A stretch of DNA of 64,000 nt from an uncultured Muribaculaceae bacterium (GTDB taxonomy: Bacteria > Bacteroidota > Bacteroidia > Bacteroidales > Muribaculaceae), in assembly GCA_910578395.1 (NCBI GenBank), contig CAJTPZ010000004.1, positions 1-64,000 of the forward strand, read 5' to 3'. Position numbers and translations under genes: made by a program. Below, piece after piece: positions 35,829 through 45,443 of this stretch; the stretch's first letter is position 1, and the number at the start of each line of letters is the position of its first letter. The notes below the pieces were generated by a model that saw nothing but the letters and a program-made list of their open reading frames with translations, was not told where the DNA came from and did no database searches.

Positions 35829-37853
35829 ATGGACAGAACCAATCAAGACCACACAGGCTTTGATGAGGCCGTAACTCCCGGTCAGCCAATTGGCGGAAAC
35901 TTCAACGACCCAGATCCGGTCGAGCTACCCGAAAACGCATTCCGCGAGCTGGGAGCCGACGAAAACTACAGACCTCTTATGCATCCGGCACGGCAGTATC
36001 GTGAGGTAACGGCTTATTCCGTCACTCTCGGCATAATCCTTGCAGTCATATTCAGCGCCGCAGCCGCCTACCTCGGCTTGAAAGTCGGTCAGGTATTTGA
36101 AGCCGCCATTCCCATCGCCATAATCGCTGTCGGTGTCAGCGGAGCACTCAAGATCAAGAACCCGCTTGGACAGAACGTCATCATACAATCCATCGGCGCA
36201 TGTTCGGGCGTAATAGTGGCTGGCACGATCTTCACTCTGCCGGCACTCTACATCCTGCAGGCCAAATATCCCGAAATAACCGTGAGCTTTTTCCAGATAT
36301 TCCTGGCATCATTGCTTGGCGGAATTTTAGGAATACTCTTCTTCATACCTTTCCGCAAATACTTCGTAAAGGATATGCATGGCAAATATCCGTTCCCCGA
36401 AGCCACAGCGACAACACAGGTTCTTGCAAGCGGACAAAGCGCATCAGGCAATACTCAGGCAAATACACTCGTTATCGCGTCGCTCATCGGAGGCATTTAC
36501 GACTATGTTCTCGAAACTTTCGGATTCTGGGCCGGCACACTCAACACCCAGCTCACTTCCTGGGGTGAAGCCATTGCTGAAAAAACACGACTCATATTGT
36601 CGGTCAACACAAGCGCGGCTCTGCTTGGACTCGGCTACATAATCGGTGCCCGCTACTCGTTCATCATCTGTGCCGGATCATTTTTCGTCTGGTGGGTGAT
36701 CATACCACTAATGGGCACCTATGGATCTGCCGAAATAGCAGCTATGGAGCCTCAGGATATTTTCTCCGGCTATGCCCGCATGATCGGTATCGGCGGTATT
36801 GCGATGGCTGGAGTCATTGGCATCATAAAATCATGGCCTATCATACGACAGGCTGTAGGACTCGCCGGAAGAGAATTCAAAGGTGATAAGAACAACGGGA
36901 AAGCAACCGTCCGCTGGCAGACTGATCTATCCATGAAAACAGTAACATTCTGTCTCGGAATAGCACTCATCGCGGTATTCATCTTCTTCTGGGCAGGTGT
37001 AATATCGACATTCTGGCAGGCGGCTGTAGCATGGATAGTAGTCACGGTTATCGCTTTTCTATTCACGACAGTTGCTGCAAATGCCATTGCAATAGTCGGC
37101 AACAATCCGGTATCAGGCATGACGCTCATGACGCTTATTATCGCCTCCGCGATATTCGTAATGATCGGCCTGAACGGAACAACAGGCATAGTTGCGTCAA
37201 TGGTAATCGGCGGCGTTGTCTGCACGGCACTGTCAATGGCCGGAGGATTTGTGACCGATCTGAAGATAGGTTATTGGCTCGGTGCCACACCTCGCAAACA
37301 GGAAAGCTGGAAATTCCTCGGAACACTTGTATCGGCGGCGACAGTAGGAGGAGTAATTCTTGTTCTCAACGACGTCTATGGATTCTCCGGTCCAGATGCC
37401 CTCGTTGCCCCTCAGGCCAACGCCATGGCCAACGTCATCGAGCCCCTTATGATGGGCGGTGAGACTCCCTGGACACTATATCTCACCGGCATCGTGCTTG
37501 CTCTTATTCTCAACTGGCTCGGAGTGCCCGCCCTTGCCTTCTGCCTTGGCATGTTCATTCCTCTGCATCTCAACACACCGCTGCTGATCGGAGGCATAGT
37601 AGCCTGGGGTGTTTCCACCCGCTCAAAAGACAAGGCTGTCAACAACGCACGCCGCGACCGGGGCACACTCATAGCATCAGGTCTTATTGCCGGAGGTGCG
37701 CTCTTCGGAGTATTTGCAGCGCTTACGCGCTTCTTCGGCTACACTTACGACAACGGCATGGACAATTCCACATTGCAGACTCTTGGCATAGGCGTATACG
37801 CCATGCTTATAATCTACCTAATATGGGATTCAATGCGTGCAAAAACCAAATGA
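35829..37853 (+). CDS. OPT-family oligopeptide transporter
   Basis: Inner-membrane proton-coupled transporter of 674 residues with about 14-16 hydrophobic segments beginning near residue 58. OPT hallmarks include the SVTLGIILAVIFSAAAAYLGLKVG first helix, PFPEATATTQVLASG (near 190) and NPVSGMTL (near 415). Substrates of OPT members are small peptides or metal complexes; which applies here is unknown. A 60-residue acidic cytoplasmic N-terminus precedes the first helix. Last gene of its strand run, followed by a strong terminator. Confidence 0.92.
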   Translation: MDRTNQDHTGFDEAVTPGQPIGGNFNDPDPVELPENAFRELGADENYRPLMHPARQYREVTAYSVTLGIILAVIFSAAAAYLGLKVGQVFEAAIPIAIIAVGVSGALKIKNPLGQNVIIQSIGACSGVIVAGTIFTLPALYILQAKYPEITVSFFQIFLASLLGGILGILFFIPFRKYFVKDMHGKYPFPEATATTQVLASGQSASGNTQANTLVIASLIGGIYDYVLETFGFWAGTLNTQLTSWGEAIAEKTRLILSVNTSAALLGLGYIIGARYSFIICAGSFFVWWVIIPLMGTYGSAEIAAMEPQDIFSGYARMIGIGGIAMAGVIGIIKSWPIIRQAVGLAGREFKGDKNNGKATVRWQTDLSMKTVTFCLGIALIAVFIFFWAGVISTFWQAAVAWIVVTVIAFLFTTVAANAIAIVGNNPVSGMTLMTLIIASAIFVMIGLNGTTGIVASMVIGGVVCTALSMAGGFVTDLKIGYWLGATPRKQESWKFLGTLVSAATVGGVILVLNDVYGFSGPDALVAPQANAMANVIEPLMMGGETPWTLYLTGIVLALILNWLGVPALAFCLGMFIPLHLNTPLLIGGIVAWGVSTRSKDKAVNNARRDRGTLIASGLIAGGALFGVFAALTRFFGYTYDNGMDNSTLQTLGIGVYAMLIIYLIWDSMRAKTK

Positions 37854-37872
37854 CCACTCTCCCTTCCGAAAC

Positions 37873-37902
37873 AATAAAGGCCCGTAAAAACGGGCCTTTA
37901 TT
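37873..37902. terminator. bidirectional terminator, OPT transporter versus lipoprotein
   Basis: AATAAAGGCCCG (37873-37884) and CGGGCCTTTATT (37891-37902) form a 12-base stem with a TAAAAA loop. T-rich and A-rich flanks serve both convergent units. Confidence 0.9.
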
Positions 37903-37950
37903 GTTTTAAAATGCCATCACTACTGGTCATAGTGTGACAGGACTATTGGT

Positions 37951-38805
37951 CTATTCTTCTCTGAATGTCCTTGCCTTCTGGTCTCTGGCAATCGCAAGAC
38001 GCTTCTCAAGCATTGCACGCTGAAGTGCCAGACGGTGACCCTGAGTCAGAGCATGTCCCATACGATAGGCGGCAGCAATACCTCCTACCTGCCTTGCTGT
38101 CAGGTTAACACTCTTGCTCTTGCCGTTCTCTCCGTTAAAGACAAGAGTCATGGGAGTCGAATGATTACGCGCCGCAAACATTCCTATAGAGTCGCAGCGC
38201 GCCGCATCGTATGTCACAGTCTCCGACCCCGACAGACGGTAATTCAACTCTCCGTCGTATGGAACCTCTCCACTGCTGACCGACTCGCCTGAAGGAGTTT
38301 TCAATGTGATCGAACTGTGATGCAGGTTCCCTGCCCCTATCACCTCCGAAATCATATAGAACTCGCCGTCGGCACTCACTCTGGCCTGTACACCGGTTGT
38401 GTTCATAAATTTGTCATTGTTTCCATCCGCGGCTATCCAATACGGCTCGACAAGCTGCTCCGATGAAATCTTCTTCATCAGCGGAAGCACCTCATCATGA
38501 GCTTTCTTCATCTCAGCCTGCAATGAGTCATTGGTCGAGATCTCAAGAAGAGTGACCTCCTCTATTATAGCCGGACGCAAATGCATCGCATCACGGCGGA
38601 CATCCGTCTGTGTCTTGTAGTTATGTTCTATTGAGTCAAGCAATGCGAGTGCCGTCTGGTACGACCGCGACTTCATGTGAGCCTCGGCCTGCTCATATAG
38701 ATTTCTGGCAGACTTCTCCTCCGCCGATGGCCCGCAGCCTGTCACAAACAGCATTGCCGTCAGTGTCAGACCGGGCAGCACAACCCTACTAACTTCTTTC
38801 AACAT
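37951..38805 (-). CDS. predicted lipoprotein of unknown function
   Basis: 284 residues with a lipoprotein signal (LTAMLFVTGCGPS, cysteine near 24). The next 90 residues are helical and charged (EQAEAHMKSRSYQTALALLDS looks like one TPR-type helical pair). The middle section is beta-rich (VEPYWIAADGNNDKFMNTTGVQARVSADGEFYM) and the C-terminus is again helical and basic. I recognise no named family with certainty. It overlaps the end of relA by 17 bases, so expression may depend on relA translation. Confidence 0.72.
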   Translation of the reverse strand: MLKEVSRVVLPGLTLTAMLFVTGCGPSAEEKSARNLYEQAEAHMKSRSYQTALALLDSIEHNYKTQTDVRRDAMHLRPAIIEEVTLLEISTNDSLQAEMKKAHDEVLPLMKKISSEQLVEPYWIAADGNNDKFMNTTGVQARVSADGEFYMISEVIGAGNLHHSSITLKTPSGESVSSGEVPYDGELNYRLSGSETVTYDAARCDSIGMFAARNHSTPMTLVFNGENGKSKSVNLTARQVGGIAAAYRMGHALTQGHRLALQRAMLEKRLAIARDQKARTFREE

Positions 38806-40990
38806 CCTTTATTCCTTTTACTGTTTTTATTTTCTTTATAAGCGACTGCAGCGTCACGCTATCGGGCACTCCCACTGTAAGCTGCCCCTGAAATATTCCG
38901 TCATGTGAGTCAATGGCCATGCTGCGCAATGCCACATTTTTCTCCTTGTTGATGATAGAGGTGATATTAGTCACTATACCTATGTCATCACGTCCGACAA
39001 TACGCAACGACACACCGAGCAACGATCCAAGCTTGCCTGACCACTTCACGGCGATAACTCTGTAGGGATAACGCTGGCGCAGATGCATCGCGTTGGGGCA
39101 ATCCCCTCTGTGGATCTTCACGGCTCCGTCGCTTGCCACAAAACCGAACACCTCGTCGCCATAGATAGGATTGCAGCACTTCGACAGTCGGTAACTTATA
39201 CCACGCACATTATCACCGATCACGAGCACATCATTACCGGTGCTCTGTTCCGGATCGGCCTCCTGATTCTGAAGCATGAATTCTCCGGCAGAAATCTTCT
39301 CGGCGGCTTCCTGAGGCGCCGACAGCTCCAGATAACGCTCTATCACAGTCGACGGATCGAGATGGTTGCTCTGTATCTCACTGTAAAATTCAGTGACAGT
39401 CTTGAATCCAAGTTTCTTTATCACCTTCATCAGAACTGCCTCTTCCACATCGATCTTACGGTTTTTGAAGCGGCGCGACAGCAATTCCTTGCCGAGTTCC
39501 ACATCTCTGCCCGCACGTTCGTTCAGTGTCTGACGTATCTTGTTGCGGGCTTTGGAAGTCACGACAATCGACAGCCAGTCCTGTTTCGGAGTCTGCTGTG
39601 GCGAGGTCATCACCTCTACAGTGTCGCCGCTACGCAATCGGTAACTCAGCTTCTCATTCTTGCCGTTTACCTTCCCACCGGTACATATACAGCCCAGACG
39701 CGAGTGTATGGCAAAAGCGAAATCAAGCAGCGATGCACCGAGGGGCAGCCTGTAAAGATCCCCCTTGGGGGTGAACACAAAAACCTCGTTGTCATAGACA
39801 TCCATACGCAACTCTCGCATCAGGTCCGACTGTTCCCCGCTGCGCGCTGCCTCCAGTATGTCACGCACGTTGTTCATCCATGCGTCGAGATTGTTCTCGG
39901 CCTTAAGCCCCTTGTATTTCCAGTGGGCGGCAAGACCGCGCTCTGCCACCAGATCCATGCGGCGGGTACGTATCTGAACTTCGACCCAGCGGCCACCTGA
40001 GCCCATTACGGTGATATGCAGCGACTCATAACCGTTACTTTTCGGAACACTTATCCAGTCCTTCATCCTCGACGGATTGGGCTGATACATGTCTGTGACT
40101 ATCGAATAGGCAGTCCAGCAGTCCGTCTTCTCACGCTCGGCGGGTGTGTCGATGATTATGCGTATGGCAAAAAGATCATATATCCGGTCAATATCTGTTC
40201 CCTGCTTCTTGATCTTATTGTAGATCGAAGCGATACTCTTGGTCCTGCCCTTTATGTCGAATTTCAGTCCCTCCTTTTCAAGACGCTGCTTCACTGGCGC
40301 GATAAAATCAGCGATATAGGCATCTCGGGCGACTTTTGTAGCGTTGAGTTTGCGGGCAATCATCGTGTAGGTATCACGCAAAGTGTATTTCAACGCCATG
40401 TCCTCAAGTTTCGACTTGATACCGTAAAGACCAAGACGATGAGCCAGAGGAGCATAAAGAAGAGCCGATTCTCTGGCCACCCCTTTTACAAAATCCTCGT
40501 CGGGATGATGATTGATTGTCGTCATCAAAGCCAGTCGGTCGACAATCATTATCATGATCACACGCAAATCGCGTGCAAAAGTCAGCAACAGATTGCGGAA
40601 ATTCTCGGTAAACACGATGTTACCCTTTCCATAAAGCGACGACACACGCGTCAGTCCCTCCACAAGTTCCGCTATATCATTTCCCCATTCCTCACGTATA
40701 TTCTCTACCGATATCTCTGGCCCGACAACACGGCTCAGCATAGTCGCGACAACCATGTTGCGGTCAGGTGCGACACTGCGGCAGAGTGTGACCGCGGTAT
40801 CCAGCCCACGCACTACCGGATGCATCCCGTGGCTGTCGCGATCGAGCCAGCCGCCCGACATGGCAGCCTCGACATGACGGCGGAGACGTCCGAAATCTCC
40901 AGCTACCGCCACCTCGCGCATAGCCCGGACAAGATCACGGGTATACCCGACAATAGCGATGCGGTCATCCTTTTCTTTTATCAGACTCAT
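38789..40990 (-). CDS. relA: RelA/SpoT-family (p)ppGpp synthetase with degenerate hydrolase site
   Basis: Makes the stringent-response alarmone (p)ppGpp. The 733-residue protein has the long RSH layout: HD region (about 35-180), synthetase (about 230-350), TGS (about 400-460, GASLLDFAFAIHSRLG), zinc-finger/helical part, and ACT at the C-terminus. Synthetase motifs are intact: GRTKSIASIYNKIKK and RMKDWISVPKSNGYESLH. In the hydrolase, the usual LLHD reads MLSR (84-87) and LADRLHN reads IVDRLAL, so hydrolysis is probably lost, as in RelA. A separate SpoT hydrolase should exist elsewhere. Start ATG at 40990 overlaps the Nudix gene stop. Confidence 0.92.
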   Translation of the reverse strand: MSLIKEKDDRIAIVGYTRDLVRAMREVAVAGDFGRLRRHVEAAMSGGWLDRDSHGMHPVVRGLDTAVTLCRSVAPDRNMVVATMLSRVVGPEISVENIREEWGNDIAELVEGLTRVSSLYGKGNIVFTENFRNLLLTFARDLRVIMIMIVDRLALMTTINHHPDEDFVKGVARESALLYAPLAHRLGLYGIKSKLEDMALKYTLRDTYTMIARKLNATKVARDAYIADFIAPVKQRLEKEGLKFDIKGRTKSIASIYNKIKKQGTDIDRIYDLFAIRIIIDTPAEREKTDCWTAYSIVTDMYQPNPSRMKDWISVPKSNGYESLHITVMGSGGRWVEVQIRTRRMDLVAERGLAAHWKYKGLKAENNLDAWMNNVRDILEAARSGEQSDLMRELRMDVYDNEVFVFTPKGDLYRLPLGASLLDFAFAIHSRLGCICTGGKVNGKNEKLSYRLRSGDTVEVMTSPQQTPKQDWLSIVVTSKARNKIRQTLNERAGRDVELGKELLSRRFKNRKIDVEEAVLMKVIKKLGFKTVTEFYSEIQSNHLDPSTVIERYLELSAPQEAAEKISAGEFMLQNQEADPEQSTGNDVLVIGDNVRGISYRLSKCCNPIYGDEVFGFVASDGAVKIHRGDCPNAMHLRQRYPYRVIAVKWSGKLGSLLGVSLRIVGRDDIGIVTNITSIINKEKNVALRSMAIDSHDGIFQGQLTVGVPDSVTLQSLIKKIKTVKGIKDVERS

Positions 40991-41577
40991 AACATACCCG
41001 TAGTTGCAAAATACTTCCACAAAGGCGCCGCCATAAGTGCCTGTATAATCTCTCCGCTGCGGAGCAATTCAAGTACATCTTCACGCTTCATAAGATGCAC
41101 CGATATATCCTCGGCGCCATCCAGATGCTGATTGTCAAGACGTTCAACCCCCAGAGCAAGAAAAGAGTGCGACCAATTGGTCTGAGTCGAAGGATTCGGC
41201 GCGAGTCTGGCGATCTTAGTCCATTCGCCGCCACCGAATCCGGTCTCCTCAAGAAGCTCGCGGCGTGCCGCGGATTCAGGATCCTCGTCAGGCTCTATGA
41301 CACCGGCGCAAAGCTCATAATCACAACGGTCGACACCATGCCTGTATTGCCGTATCATTACCATTTCCCCCTCTTTGGTAATTGCGATCACATTAACCCA
41401 GTCAGGATACTCAAGTATGTAGAATTCCGGAGCTTCAAGACCATTGGCAAGCCTTACATGCTCCTGTCTTACGGTAAGCCACGGACGTTTCCACAGATAT
41501 TTGCTCGACAATACCGTCCATTTTCGGTCGTCATGTCCACCGGCAATTGGCTTTTCACTGTGCAATGAGTCATTCAT
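40987..41577 (-). CDS. Nudix hydrolase, ADP-ribose pyrophosphatase-like
   Basis: 196-residue cytoplasmic hydrolase of nucleoside diphosphates linked to another group. The Nudix box reads GVIEPDEDPESAARRELLEE followed by TG (about 92-113) and satisfies GX5EX7REUXEEXGU. The sequence before it (VNVIAITKEGEMVMIRQYRHGV) is typical of ADP-sugar-type members. Substrate not certain. Overlaps both neighbours by ATGA (M16-like gene upstream, relA downstream), so the three are likely one transcript. Confidence 0.9.
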   Translation of the reverse strand: MNDSLHSEKPIAGGHDDRKWTVLSSKYLWKRPWLTVRQEHVRLANGLEAPEFYILEYPDWVNVIAITKEGEMVMIRQYRHGVDRCDYELCAGVIEPDEDPESAARRELLEETGFGGGEWTKIARLAPNPSTQTNWSHSFLALGVERLDNQHLDGAEDISVHLMKREDVLELLRSGEIIQALMAAPLWKYFATTGML

Positions 41578-42872
41578 AATTTTCTGGCTATTGAAACCGA
41601 CAGTTTGTCGGGATTGAGATAAAGTTCCGCCACTCGGGCTATATCGTTCGCACTAAAATCCAAAGCGTCCTGCGTCCGGTCAAAAAAATCGATTCCCGCG
41701 CCTGTCTGTTGCATTGCAAGACAATAATCCAGAGTGGCAAACGGAGAGTCAAGCATTCCGGCCAGACGCATCTGCTGGTTGCGTCTCACTGCGAGCAACT
41801 CATGGTCATTCATCCGGTTCTTCCAAAGACCTCGCATTTCATTTGCCGTCTCCTCGATTACCTGATCGATATAAGATTCGTCAGCCTGCGCCTGAATAAA
41901 CAGATAGGCACCCTGAGGCGACATCCTCACGCTGGCGCCTATACCATAAGTAAGCCCCTTGTCTTCCCTTATATTGGCATTAAGACGGCTCCCGAAATAT
42001 CCGCCAAGAGCGCTTACTGCCATACGCAGCAGTATATGGTCACGGTGCGACACATCCGGCACCGTCATTCCCATCGCCACAGCCGCCTGCCTGGCATCCT
42101 CGATACCAGTGACAATACACGACTTTTCTTCCGCCGAATATTCTGTTTTTACCGTAATATTATTTTTCCCTGTCTCTGCCGCGGCAAGACCTGAGGCAAA
42201 CTCCGAGACACTGTTCATCACATCATCAGTGACATTTCCCGCAATCCACACAGTTGGCACACAGTCCTTTTTCAACATTTCCCAATAACAACGCACGTCA
42301 TCGGAACCGGTTGAAAGTATTTCTTCAGGGGTCGACACACGGGACCGACGGTGATTCTTTCCGGTCATGAGCGGACGCAGCTCCCGGTCTGCCACAAATG
42401 CCACCTTACATTGATTCTGTCTGGCAGCCTCGGCATGACGTAGCCTCAGCGCGTCAATCCTATCGGTTGGAAACACCGGATCGGCGATAATCTCATGAAG
42501 CACGTCAAGCACTGGACGCAACCGGCGGTTAAGCGCATACAGATGCAGCAATGTATATTCCTGTACAGTCTCCGCGGCAAGCCACGCCCCGTTGCTCTCC
42601 AGTGCCGAAGAGATCTCCGATGCACTGCGTAGCGACGTGCCTTCACGCAAAGCGGCCGGAGCAATTGAAGCGATCGGCAGACGGTCACAGTCCATCAGAC
42701 CGGTGGGCCACACGACTGTCACTCGGCTCACAGGCTCCGGACAACGGTTCAGCGACATGATCCTCACTTCACCTCCTCCACAGCCACATACCGTTGTTTC
42801 TGTCGGGCGAGGAAATTCCAGATGACCATACTCGGTCACCTCTGGAGCTATTGTGCGGTCTACCTGTTTCAT
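41574..42872 (-). CDS. M16-family peptidase-like protein lacking the zinc motif
   Basis: 432-residue protein with the two-domain pitrilysin fold (N-terminal M16 domain about 1-200, C-terminal M16_C about 200-380 with DKGLTYGIGASVRMSPQGAYL). The HxxEH zinc motif that should lie near residue 60 is replaced by IAPAALREGTSLRSAS, so it is not expected to cut by itself. Bacteroidetes commonly encode such inactive halves, which elsewhere pair with active partners; none is seen here. No signal peptide, so cytoplasmic. The ATG at 42872 is chosen because residues upstream (MNVAVNGQ...) are not family-like. Confidence 0.82.
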   Translation of the reverse strand: MKQVDRTIAPEVTEYGHLEFPRPTETTVCGCGGGEVRIMSLNRCPEPVSRVTVVWPTGLMDCDRLPIASIAPAALREGTSLRSASEISSALESNGAWLAAETVQEYTLLHLYALNRRLRPVLDVLHEIIADPVFPTDRIDALRLRHAEAARQNQCKVAFVADRELRPLMTGKNHRRSRVSTPEEILSTGSDDVRCYWEMLKKDCVPTVWIAGNVTDDVMNSVSEFASGLAAAETGKNNITVKTEYSAEEKSCIVTGIEDARQAAVAMGMTVPDVSHRDHILLRMAVSALGGYFGSRLNANIREDKGLTYGIGASVRMSPQGAYLFIQAQADESYIDQVIEETANEMRGLWKNRMNDHELLAVRRNQQMRLAGMLDSPFATLDYCLAMQQTGAGIDFFDRTQDALDFSANDIARVAELYLNPDKLSVSIARKL

Positions 42873-42968
42873 AAAAACAAAAATACTGTTTTTTATCGAT
42901 TCATTGTGTTCAAATTGGCCATTTACCGCCACATTCACTTGAAAAGTCCTTAAATCTTTTCTATTCTT

Positions 42969-42998
42969 TTTGAATTTCAGCGAAATGACGTACTTTTG
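42969..42998 (+). promoter_or_regulatory. promoter of the GH92 gene
   Basis: TTTG (42969-42972), 18 bases, TACTTTTG (42991-42998), 41 bases before the GH92 start. Confidence 0.75.
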
Positions 42999-43039
42999 TA
43001 CTCCGACCGATTCAAGAAAAAAGCATCATTTTTCCAATC

Positions 43040-45250
43040 ATGAAATTCATTCCTTCACTCTGCTTCAGCATCGTTTCCATTGCGCTGGCAGGTGCATGTT
43101 CGCAACAGGTGTCGCCTGACATCGACGACCCTACCGTCTACGTAAACACTTTCATTGGCGCAGCCGACAATGGTCACACATATCCGGGTGCCACACGTCC
43201 GTTCGGCATGGTTCAGCCAAGTCCTGTCACCGGAGCCGTAGGATGGCGCTACTGCTCGGAATATGTCAACGGAGATTCCATAATATGGGGCTTCACTCAG
43301 ACACACCTAAGCGGCACAGGGTGCATGGACCTTGGCGACATTCTCGTAATGCCGCTGACCGGAGAACGCATAAGAGAATGGGATGCCTATCGCAGCCTAT
43401 TCAGCAAAGAGAGCGAGACAGCGACACCGGGTTATTACGCCGTGACACTCTCCGATCCCGGTGTGCGGGCCGAACTCACGGCTACACCGCGCGTCGCCTT
43501 CCACCGCTATACTTTCGACAATCCCGACAATGCCGCTGTGCTCATCGACCTTCAGCACGGCCCCGTTTGGAATGAAGCACAGTATCACCGCCAGGTTATT
43601 GAGTGTGAAACCGATTGGATCAACGATTCCACGCTGACCGGCCATGTGCTCAACAGCGTGTGGGTGAAGCAGCCATATTGGTTTGCCATACAGTTCAATC
43701 ATCCGGCTGAGACTGTCGACAGCCTTCCGATGGCCGAAGGCGAGAAGGGACAACGCATCATAGCAGGTTTCGACATTGAAAAAGGCGGCCAGCTACTCAT
43801 GAAAATAGCGCTATCCACTGTTTCAGTCGATGGAGCGTTGAAAAACATAAACACCGAGCTGCCCGGATGGAACTTCGACACCATTGTCAAAGAAGCCCAC
43901 GACGAGTGGCGTGACCTGCTCGGACGCGTAGACATGGAAGGCTCCGACGAACAGAAGCAAAATCTCTATACATCACTATATCACGCTTATGTGCAACCAA
44001 ACCGCATCAGCGATGTCGACGGTCTATACCGCAACGCGGCCGACTCGGTTGTAAAGACTTCCGGCAACGACTTCTATTCCACTTTCTCACTGTGGGACAC
44101 CTATCGTGCCGCGCATCCTCTCTACACCATACTCAACCCCGAACTTGTCGATCCGTTCGTCAACTCCCTTATCGAGCAAAGCGAGGTTCAGGGCCACATC
44201 CCCCTTTGGGCACTCTGGGGTCGTGACGCAAACTGCATGGTAGGCAATCACGGAGTTTCAGTCATAGCCGAAGCCTATCGCAAAGGATTCAAAGGCTTCG
44301 ATGCCGAGAGAGCTTACGATGCCGTGCGACGCACACAGACAATCCCGCACGGACCAAAATCACCATGGGATATATACCTGAAATACGGATACTTTCCGAG
44401 CGATCTCATAAAGGCAGAAAGTGTTTCATCCACACTGGAGACAACCTACGACGATTATGCTGCCGCCGACATGGCGCGTCGGCTCGGTAAAACCGACGAT
44501 GCCGAAATGTTTGCCGCACGCGCCGATTACTACAAAAACCTTTTTGACACAACAACCCTGTTCATGCGGCCGCGCCTGAGCGACGGTTCATGGAAAGCTC
44601 CGTTCAATCCGTCGGCCATCGGACATGCCGAATCTGTCGGAGGAGACTACACCGAAGGAAACGCATGGCAATACACCTGGCATGTACAGCACGACATACC
44701 CGGACTTATAAGCCTATTCCCCGACAGAGAGACATTCGCCCAACAGCTCGATTCTCTGTTCACCATAGAACTCGTGACTGACGCGAGCGACGTAACAGGT
44801 CTGATTGGCCAGTATGCCCACGGCAATGAACCTTCACACCATGTCGCCTATCTCTACACTCTCGCCGGATATCCCGAGCGAACCCAAGAACTTATCCGCC
44901 GTATATTCGACACACAGTATCACCCCTATCCCGAAGGACTTTGCGGAAACGACGATTGCGGGCAGATGTCAGCATGGTACATCTTCTCGGCAATGGGATT
45001 TTATCCCGTCGATCCCGTAAGCGGCAACTACATAATCGGCGCCCCACAGATGCCACGCATCACAATCGACACCCCTTCAGGCAATAAGTTCACCGTAATT
45101 GCCGAAAACATCTCCGATGAAAACAAATATGTCGAAAGTGTCACTCTCAACGGGCTTCCGATAGATCGAAACTTCATAACCCACGAAGAAATCATATCCG
45201 GAGGCGAGCTCCGATTCTCGATGTCACCAAAACCAGCATCCTGGCGATAA
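43040..45250 (+). CDS. GH92 alpha-mannosidase lipoprotein
   Basis: Exo-acting, calcium-dependent inverting alpha-mannosidase of the kind gut Bacteroidales use on yeast mannan and host N-glycans. The 736-residue protein has a lipoprotein signal (SIVSIALAGACSQQ, cysteine near 20), an N-terminal beta-sandwich and the catalytic barrel. HGNEPSHHVAYLY (near 594) carries the catalytic acid glutamate and GNDDCGQMSAWYIFSAMG (near 634) the base aspartates. It stands alone with its own promoter and terminator and no SusC/SusD neighbours, so it is not part of a local PUL. Linkage specificity cannot be inferred. Confidence 0.94.
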   Translation: MKFIPSLCFSIVSIALAGACSQQVSPDIDDPTVYVNTFIGAADNGHTYPGATRPFGMVQPSPVTGAVGWRYCSEYVNGDSIIWGFTQTHLSGTGCMDLGDILVMPLTGERIREWDAYRSLFSKESETATPGYYAVTLSDPGVRAELTATPRVAFHRYTFDNPDNAAVLIDLQHGPVWNEAQYHRQVIECETDWINDSTLTGHVLNSVWVKQPYWFAIQFNHPAETVDSLPMAEGEKGQRIIAGFDIEKGGQLLMKIALSTVSVDGALKNINTELPGWNFDTIVKEAHDEWRDLLGRVDMEGSDEQKQNLYTSLYHAYVQPNRISDVDGLYRNAADSVVKTSGNDFYSTFSLWDTYRAAHPLYTILNPELVDPFVNSLIEQSEVQGHIPLWALWGRDANCMVGNHGVSVIAEAYRKGFKGFDAERAYDAVRRTQTIPHGPKSPWDIYLKYGYFPSDLIKAESVSSTLETTYDDYAAADMARRLGKTDDAEMFAARADYYKNLFDTTTLFMRPRLSDGSWKAPFNPSAIGHAESVGGDYTEGNAWQYTWHVQHDIPGLISLFPDRETFAQQLDSLFTIELVTDASDVTGLIGQYAHGNEPSHHVAYLYTLAGYPERTQELIRRIFDTQYHPYPEGLCGNDDCGQMSAWYIFSAMGFYPVDPVSGNYIIGAPQMPRITIDTPSGNKFTVIAENISDENKYVESVTLNGLPIDRNFITHEEIISGGELRFSMSPKPASWR

Positions 45251-45275
45251 CACGACAGAACAATATCTTCCGCTA

Positions 45276-45308
45276 AGTAGAGAGCGCAGATGCGCTCTCT
45301 ACTTTTCT
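45276..45308 (+). terminator. terminator after GH92
   Basis: AGTAGAGAGCGCA (45276-45288) and TGCGCTCTCTACT (45291-45303) give a 13-base stem with a 2-base loop, followed by TTTCT. Confidence 0.9.
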
Positions 45309-45400
45309 ATACACCGTAACTTCTATCTCTGATTTCACCAAATTACTCCGTTTCATGTATTTTTGACACGATTGGTGACCGCCAACCCGTTTTTTGTGCT

Positions 45401-45408
45401 TATCTTTG
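45401..45408 (+). promoter_or_regulatory. candidate -7 element before the DUF4199 gene
   Basis: TATCTTTG lies 35 bases before the ATG at 45444. A -33 box at normal spacing is not evident. Confidence 0.45.
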
Positions 45409-45443
45409 TCAATTGCAAATCTTTGCACATAAAAATTCCCGCA

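Noticed and set aside
39083..41131. Two long plus-strand frames antisense to relA and the Nudix gene
   Set aside because: Both overlap well-supported genes and show no family features.
43040..45250. GH92 gene as part of a polysaccharide utilisation locus
   Set aside because: No SusC/SusD pair, regulator or other glycosidase adjacent; own promoter and terminator.
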